DNA of 9,029 nucleotides from the NCBI GenBank assembly GCA_012961725.1, contig DTYU01000247.1, forward strand, positions 1-9,029. The letters run 5' to 3'. The translations under genes and the position numbers were made by a program. The notes beneath the pieces were generated by a model. The model was not told the DNA's origin. It saw only the letters and a program-made list of their open reading frames with translations, and made no database searches. Below, piece after piece: positions 4,930 to 9,029 of the stretch; the stretch's first letter is position 1, and each line of letters opens with the position of its first letter. This DNA comes from Desulfotomaculum sp. (GTDB lineage Bacteria; Bacillota; Desulfotomaculia; Desulfotomaculales; Ammonificaceae).

Positions 4930-6844
4930 TTAATTGCCCCTTAAAGGGCTGGCTTTGGCGGATCAGCCTGGCGGAGTTGGCGACGACAAAGACGGAACTG
5001 ACATGGTGGAAGAGGGCGGCCAGCGGTGGGCTTAGAAACCCCAGCGTCGCCAGTGCGATGCCGCTCGTGTTAAAAAGTATAGCCCACCCGTAATTCTGCT
5101 TGATCACCTGCCAAAGCTTCTTTGCCTTTCTCATAACGGCCAGTAGACTCGCGGCGTCCTCTCGCAGCACGATGATGTCGGCTGACTTGATGGCCAGATC
5201 GGCCTTGGTGCCGCCGATGGCGATGCCGACGTCGGCCGCGGCCAGTGAAGAGGCGTCGTTGACCCCGTCACCGACCATTACCGTGATACCGTGAGGTTTC
5301 AACTCCTTCACGAGCGCAGTCTTATCTTCCGGCTTGCTTCCCCAACGGTACTCATCCGCGCCGATAATCTCTGCCACCCTGCGTGCCTCGCTTTCCTCGT
5401 TGTCGCCTGTCGCCAGTACCACTTTCTTTATACCCAAGGCGCGCAGTTCCTTCGCCAATCCGCGGGCGTACTCCCGCAGCACGTCCTGGACGAGGATTGC
5501 ACCTGCCACCCGACCGTCCACCACGACCCACGTCGCCCGCCCCGCGAATTCGGCGTGCGCAGGGATGTTCAGGCCCAGCCCGGCCAGGGTATCAGCCGAG
5601 CCCAGCAGCACCTCCCGGCGCCCCACCATGGCTTTGACCCCCAAGCCGGGCAGGTACTCCGCCCGCTCTACGTCGTAGGGACGCACTCCCCGTTCGGCAG
5701 CGTAGGTCACGATGGCATTGGCTATCGGATGGTTGAAACCCTGTTCGAGGGAGGCGGCTATGGCGAGCAATTCCTCTTCGGGCAAACCGACGGCCTTCAA
5801 GCCTGCCACTTTGGGTTCTGCCAGGGTGACGGTGCCGGTTTTGTCAAGCACCGCGAAGGCCGCCTCACCGATGACCTCGAGGGGTGTGCCGCCCCGAACG
5901 AGGATTCCCCGCCCGGCCAGACCGCCGATGGCGGCGGCTACGGCTGTAGGTGTAGCCAATGCCCATGCACAGGGGCAGGCGATGGCCAGGACCGTCGCCA
6001 TGCGCTCCAAGCTTCCGGTAAGGAGGAGCACAACCACAGAGTAGACGACTACCCCGGTAATGAACGCCTGGACGATCTTATCAGCCGTTCGGTGGATTCT
6101 GGGCTTCACCTTGAGGGCCGCCTCAATCTCGGTACCCATCAGGTAGAGAAATGCTTTGTTGCCGTCCTTCGTGGCCTTTACCTTTAGCGGTGCGGAGAGG
6201 CTGATGGCCCCTGAAATCACGGTATCGCCGCTCTCTTTGAACACGGGGAACGGCTCGCCCGTGACGACGGACTCGTCAATCATCGCTGTTCCGCCAACGA
6301 TGACGCCATCGACGGGGATCATCTCGCCTTGCGGCACGGTGGCGACGTCGCCCTGGCGCACCTGCTCGACGGGCAGTTCCATCATCACGCCGTCTCTGAT
6401 TACGCGGACGTTCTTGGTCCTCTCTTTGGTCAGAAACTCGATCCGGCGGCGGGTTTTCTCGATGATGTAGAAAGAGATGGCGAGACCTAAGCTGATGAAC
6501 CAGGCAACGATAGCACCGCTGAGAGGCTTCCCGTCCAACAGGGCGACGATCATTACCGAGACGACCAGGAGGTCGGCGGTCACCTTTTTCGTTTTGACCA
6601 AGGAGAGGGTAAACGCTCGGAGAAACATCGCCAGGCAGGTGAGGTAGAGCGCCAACCCCGCCCAGCGGAGCGGTTCAAATCCCGTCCAGTCGTAGAGTCC
6701 CAGGGCGATGGCAGCCGCCCCTGAAATTGCCGCCCTAATGGCGAACTGCAAGGAATATTGGTGACCGCGGGTGATACGGCCACAGATGCGCCGGCCGATC
6801 TCAAACCAGTCCTGCGCCGCTGGGCTGCGTGATGGTCTCCGCAT
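4913..6844 (-). CDS. P1B-type heavy-metal-translocating ATPase
   Basis: A 643-residue membrane pump that exports a metal cation at the expense of ATP. From the ATG: hydrophobic segments in about the first 130 residues, the actuator motif TGEP (about 195-198), the metal-binding membrane motif CPC in ACPCAWALATPTA (Cys290, Cys292), the phosphorylation site DKTGT (Asp334), the P1B-specific His-Pro pair in GFNHPIAN (about 372-373), TGDN (about 479-482) and the hinge GDGVND (about 525-530). The last membrane segments contain HHVSSVFVVANSARL. No N-terminal CxxC heavy-metal domain is present. CPC and HP place it in the P1B group; whether it carries Cu, Zn/Cd or Mn/Fe is not decidable here. A TTG at 6886 would add 14 residues but has no ribosome site and nearly coincides with the predicted transcript start; AAAGGA lies 11 bases before the ATG. 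The final residues RGHHT and the stop come from the inverted-repeat element. Confidence 0.93.
   Translation of the reverse strand: MRRPSRSPAAQDWFEIGRRICGRITRGHQYSLQFAIRAAISGAAAIALGLYDWTGFEPLRWAGLALYLTCLAMFLRAFTLSLVKTKKVTADLLVVSVMIVALLDGKPLSGAIVAWFISLGLAISFYIIEKTRRRIEFLTKERTKNVRVIRDGVMMELPVEQVRQGDVATVPQGEMIPVDGVIVGGTAMIDESVVTGEPFPVFKESGDTVISGAISLSAPLKVKATKDGNKAFLYLMGTEIEAALKVKPRIHRTADKIVQAFITGVVVYSVVVLLLTGSLERMATVLAIACPCAWALATPTAVAAAIGGLAGRGILVRGGTPLEVIGEAAFAVLDKTGTVTLAEPKVAGLKAVGLPEEELLAIAASLEQGFNHPIANAIVTYAAERGVRPYDVERAEYLPGLGVKAMVGRREVLLGSADTLAGLGLNIPAHAEFAGRATWVVVDGRVAGAILVQDVLREYARGLAKELRALGIKKVVLATGDNEESEARRVAEIIGADEYRWGSKPEDKTALVKELKPHGITVMVGDGVNDASSLAAADVGIAIGGTKADLAIKSADIIVLREDAASLLAVMRKAKKLWQVIKQNYGWAILFNTSGIALATLGFLSPPLAALFHHVSSVFVVANSARLIRQSQPFKGQLRGHHT
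4926..4944. repeat. 8-base direct repeat CCCCTTAA spaced by 3 bases
   Basis: CCCCTTAA occurs at 4926-4933 and again at 4937-4944. The first copy straddles the right end of the inverted-repeat element and the second lies within the last codons of the ATPase gene. It may be chance or an insertion/duplication scar. Confidence 0.4.
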
Positions 6845-6897
6845 ACTTGCTTCATTCCTTTCCAGATTCGTCCTTCGGTAAGACAAGAGGGGTCGGG

Positions 6898-6926
6898 GTT
6901 ATAATGCTTAGGATGGTTGAATTGAA
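6898..6926 (-). promoter_or_regulatory. Tentative promoter of the metal ATPase with overlapping imperfect palindrome
   Basis: On the minus strand TATAAC (6903-6898) is a 5/6 match to the -10 box. TTCAAT (6926-6921) lies 17 bases upstream as a weak -35. The -35 falls inside the imperfect palindrome GGTTGAATTGAACC (6915-6928; two mismatched positions), a place where a metal-responsive repressor or activator could bind. Start of transcription would be near 6891. All of this is inferred from pattern only. Confidence 0.35.
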
Positions 6927-7019
6927 CCGCCTTCATACCACTTAAAGAGTATAAAAACAGGGGCATAAACCATCCGTTCTGCCCCAAAAGGCAAACAGCC
7001 AAGACGTGACACAGTAGAA
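6927..7019. other. Intergenic remainder between stalk-domain gene and ATPase promoter
   Basis: No gene or RNA is recognisable here. It is AT-richer than the flanking genes and may contain further promoter-like boxes, but none was convincing. Confidence 0.4.
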
Positions 7020-7052
7020 AGCCAAGCGGGACCGGAGAGACGGCCCTTGGCT
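7020..7052 (-). terminator. Terminator-like hairpin after the stalk-domain gene
   Basis: AGCCAAG (7020-7026) and CTTGGCT (7046-7052) pair, and an inner GG-CCG/CGG-TCC stem extends the structure. On the minus strand it is followed only by a short T-rich TTTCT. It begins at the stop codon of the gene and would end transcription before the ATPase promoter. The poor U-tract makes it a weak call. Confidence 0.4.
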
Positions 7053-7465
7053 TAAAGGATCACCACCGCTTTGGTATCCGGCACCCACTGCACCTGAAAG
7101 CCGAAACCTTCGGCAACATACCGGGCAAATAACATCACGCGGTCGTTTTTGATCTCTGGGGCCACGTCCATTGAGCGAATCGTTTTCAAGACCTCGCCTG
7201 CCGCAGAACTTTGTTCTACAGTCAGGTCTTGGCTGCCAACCGTCAGCCGGAGCGTGGTAGGGCCTTTCTTTAGTATCACTGTACGCGTTATGCCATCCCA
7301 AGCGATATCCTCGGGTACCACGCCGCAGGCGTAGGCGAGGTAACGAACAGGGAGATAGGTCCGGCCGTTTCTGATGTAAGGCGCCACATCCATACCCTCT
7401 GTTTTACCGCCTGCCTCAAAATGGATGTAATGCTGCTTACGTTCTCCCCAGTTGGCCTCGGTCAC
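7052..7465 (-). CDS. Copper amine oxidase N-terminal-like (stalk) domain protein, probably a gene remnant
   Basis: 137 residues containing a clear copper amine oxidase N-terminal-like domain, a beta-rich stalk or repeat unit common in secreted and cell-wall proteins of Clostridia; it has no oxidase activity of its own. The diagnostic string is MDVAPYIRNGRTYLPVRYLA (about residues 25-44), followed by a second half with SMDVAPEIKNDRVMLFARYVAEGFG (about 93-117) and a terminal VQWVPDTKAVVIL. There is no signal peptide, although such domains normally act outside the cell. The start is GTG at 7465, overlapping the stop of the preceding frame (GTGA). A GGAGGT lies 12 bases upstream. The missing secretion signal and the frame-disrupted sequence before it suggest the C-terminal end of a larger exported protein rather than an independent gene. 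Confidence 0.75.
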   Translation of the reverse strand: MTEANWGERKQHYIHFEAGGKTEGMDVAPYIRNGRTYLPVRYLAYACGVVPEDIAWDGITRTVILKKGPTTLRLTVGSQDLTVEQSSAAGEVLKTIRSMDVAPEIKNDRVMLFARYVAEGFGFQVQWVPDTKAVVIL

Positions 7466-8033
7466 TCCGTCCGGATGACCTCCACCCCCTGCGTCGGTGC
7501 GCTCGGGCTGCCGCTCGGGTCCAGTACCAGGTAGCAGACCTCTACCGGCATTGTGGGGTTGCAGGCCTGGATCCGCAGTTTAAAGGCGATGTCGTTTTCC
7601 CCCGTGACCGGCACCGCGGTCGGCTTCACAAATGAGGGGTCATCGATCAGCACCTGCGCCGCCGGCTCTTGGGGGGCTGGTTCTTCGACTGCGCCGGCGA
7701 TGTCGTCGACCCACACGTCGCAAAAGTCGCTGTCCTGATATGCCCGGATGACGATCCGGCGGTTAGACCCGGGATCTACGCCGTATTCTGCTTTGTAGTC
7801 TTCTGCAAAGTCAAAATGATAGGCCTTCCATTCTCCTGGCTCCATTGGGAAGTAATGGTGAATCCTACCGGCACCCGTGCCTAAGTAGGCCTCGCCGAAA
7901 CTGTTGCCGCGGTAGGAAATTTTTTGCCGGGGTCGATATCGATAAAGGAGATAGTCACTCCGGAATATTTTGTTCCGCCGCCGCCAGCCAACTTCATCCA
8001 AATGGTGTAGCTGGGCGACTCATCCCAAGCGAG
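7462..8033 (-). pseudogene. 5'-truncated, frameshifted upstream part of a secreted stalk-domain protein
   Basis: An open frame runs from a TTG at 8001 to a TGA at 7464 (179 residues). From about residue 33 on it reads as a plausible carbohydrate-binding or beta-sandwich domain (HHYFPMEPGEWKAYHFDF, then YQDSDFCDVWVDDI), a short Pro/Ala-rich linker (EEPAPQEPAAQ) and a second beta domain. Its first 30 residues are implausibly arginine-rich. In the neighbouring frame the same DNA encodes SYTIWMKLAGGG followed by YSGVTISFIDIDPGKK, which looks genuine and opens immediately after the sirtuin stop. The natural protein therefore changes frame at the A6 run at 7925-7920; one extra A, or a -1 slip, would join the halves. 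There is no start codon or signal peptide for the upstream half, so the 5' end has been lost. I cannot name the domain family. Confidence 0.6.
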
Positions 8034-8834
8034 TCAGCAGTTTCGGGTGTTCTTAGCCAGCATCTGCCTCACCTGCTCTACGATGCGGGGCAGGATCTCA
8101 CCCGTCCGCCCCTGAATCAGGCAGTCAGAGACCCCTTCCGCGGTGAGCGGGGTCGGCTCGGCGTTGATTTCGACTATCTTTACTGCTGAGTGGAGCTTGG
8201 CCTGGCGGGGGAGAGCGGCGAAAGGGTAGACCACGGCCGAAGTGCCGCAGATAAGCATCAGGTCGCATTTCAAGGCCTCTTCCTGGGCGCGTAGCATGAC
8301 ATCAAAAGGGATCGGTTCCTTGAAGTGTACCACGTCATACTTCAGCGCCCGGCCGCATTTGCAAAGGGGCGGCAGGTTTTCCTCAGAGAGTTCCTTGAAA
8401 ACAAACCTTCTGCCGCAGGAGAGACACCTCAGGCGGTGCACGCTGCCGTGGTACTCCACCACCTTGCTTGAGCCCGCCTTTTGGTGCAGCCCGTCGATGT
8501 TCTGGGTGAGCACGGCCCCAAGCAGGCCCAGCTCCTCCAACTCTGCAAGCGCATAATGGCCGGCGTTAGGCTGCGCCTCTCTCAGCCGTTGGTAGAACTC
8601 GCCGTGCCGCCCGCTTATGCCCTGCATTTCCTCCCAGTAAGCCTTCGGATCCCGCAGGAAGAGTTCATACCGCTGGTAGGCCTTGGCCTCGGCCTCCCTG
8701 TCGGTGGTCCAGATCCCCTTCGGCCCGCGGAAGTCGGGGATGCCGGACTCGGTGGAGATGCCGGCACCGGTGAGGGCGACGGCGTAGCGGCTTTTCGTCA
8801 GGTCGGTCGCAGCTTGCTCGATAAGTCTCTCCAT
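8034..8834 (-). CDS. SIR2-family NAD-dependent protein deacylase (sirtuin)
   Basis: A 266-residue sirtuin, slightly longer than the usual 240-250 of bacterial members. It removes acetyl or other acyl groups from lysines using NAD, releasing nicotinamide and O-acyl-ADP-ribose, in the cytoplasm. Seen in order: GAGIS (23-27), PDFRG (33-37), TQNIDGLH (110-117), the catalytic His129 in EYHG, a zinc site (Cys137, Cys140, Cys158, Cys160), GTSAVVYPFAALP (197-209) and VEINAEPTPLT (221-231). The second zinc pair is CxC rather than the common CxxC. The Tyr-x2-Arg pair that marks desuccinylase-type sirtuins is absent: the expected place reads AYWEEMQG, so deacetylation is the likelier activity. The ATG at 8834 begins 6 bases after the phosphomutase stop, and a GGGAG lies about 12 bases upstream. 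The C-terminus looks natural and complete. Confidence 0.95.
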   Translation of the reverse strand: MERLIEQAATDLTKSRYAVALTGAGISTESGIPDFRGPKGIWTTDREAEAKAYQRYELFLRDPKAYWEEMQGISGRHGEFYQRLREAQPNAGHYALAELEELGLLGAVLTQNIDGLHQKAGSSKVVEYHGSVHRLRCLSCGRRFVFKELSEENLPPLCKCGRALKYDVVHFKEPIPFDVMLRAQEEALKCDLMLICGTSAVVYPFAALPRQAKLHSAVKIVEINAEPTPLTAEGVSDCLIQGRTGEILPRIVEQVRQMLAKNTRNC

Positions 8835-8840
8835 ACCAAT

Positions 8841-9029
8841 TCAGAACTCCCAATAAAAAGTCGAAAGCCCTGCGGCCTCGGCTATCGCCTCGCGCATGGT
8901 GTTGCAGATTCTGGTGAGACCCTCGGGTGTCTTCGCCTCGCACCGGGCGACCAGGACCGGCTGAGTGTTTGAGGCCCGCACCAACCCCCAGCCGTCTAAG
9001 AAAAGCGCGCGGGCACCGTCCACGTCGAT
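8841..9029 (-). CDS. Phosphomannomutase/phosphoglucomutase, C-terminal end (runs off the window)
   Basis: Only the last 62 residues are present; the frame is open to the window edge and ends at TGA 8843-8841. The string DGWGLVRASNTQPVLVARCEA is the phosphate-binding loop and domain IV of the alpha-D-phosphohexomutase superfamily (phosphomannomutase, phosphoglucomutase), whose standard motif is R-x-S-N-T-x-P. Such enzymes interconvert hexose 1- and 6-phosphates and feed nucleotide-sugar synthesis; the substrate preference sits in parts not visible here. The sirtuin follows after 6 bases, so the two are almost certainly in one transcript. The tail AGLSTFYWEF appears to be a normal end. Confidence 0.88.
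   Translation of the reverse strand: MDVDGARALFLDGWGLVRASNTQPVLVARCEAKTPEGLTRICNTMREAIAEAAGLSTFYWEF

Noticed and set aside
5291..6187. Plus-strand 298-residue open frame inside the ATPase
   Set aside because: Antisense shadow of a high-GC gene; His/Gln/Gly-rich translation with no recognisable motif, while the minus strand carries the full set of P-type ATPase motifs.
6845..6886. TTG at 6886 as the ATPase start
   Set aside because: No ribosome site upstream and it would lie within a few bases of the predicted transcript start; ATG at 6844 with AAAGGA is better.
6580..7301. Minus-strand open frames spanning the ATPase 5' end and the intergenic region
   Set aside because: Out-of-frame shadows crossing two real genes and the intergenic hairpin; the translations look unlike protein.

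Overview
The window looks like a chromosomal segment of an anaerobic, probably thermophilic, moderately high-GC Firmicute (Clostridia; Moorella/Ammonifex/Desulfotomaculum-like). This is inferred from protein flavour: two oxygen-sensitive radical SAM enzymes, a copper-amine-oxidase-type stalk domain, purine-rich Shine-Dalgarno sites and frequent TTG starts. No species can be named from the sequence alone. Every gene I can support lies on the minus strand, so transcription runs from high to low coordinates, and no gene-free stretch exceeds about 175 bases.

Reading in the direction of transcription: 9029-8841 is the C-terminal end of a phosphomannomutase/phosphoglucomutase. It is followed after 6 bases by a complete SIR2-family NAD-dependent deacylase (8834-8034). 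Next is a decayed locus (8033-7052). It starts directly behind the sirtuin stop, has no proper 5' end, changes reading frame at an A6 run, and ends with a copper amine oxidase N-terminal-like domain translated from a GTG that overlaps the preceding stop. A weak terminator-like hairpin follows. A P1B-type heavy-metal ATPase (6844-4913) then has its own tentative promoter.

Between the ATPase and the next gene sits a 144-base element with 19-base near-perfect inverted termini (4786-4929). It resembles a non-autonomous mobile element, and its right arm supplies the ATPase stop codon. Downstream come a GT4 glycosyltransferase (4764-3658), an NAD-dependent sugar epimerase (3631-2666) and a small metallo-beta-lactamase-fold hydrolase (2645-1986), separated by only 26 and 20 bases and so probably co-transcribed. 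The first two suggest assembly of a surface glycan. After a 144-base gap with a hairpin comes a PflA/AmrS-like radical SAM enzyme (about 1841-825) whose homology extends upstream of every standard start codon. The last gene is the N-terminal part of a B12-binding-domain radical SAM protein (652-1), driven by a good sigma-A promoter that abuts the end of the preceding gene.

I see no defence system, CRISPR array, RNA gene or prophage. The observations most worth checking are the inverted-repeat element forming the end of the ATPase, the frameshifted stalk-domain locus, and the radical SAM gene without a conventional start.
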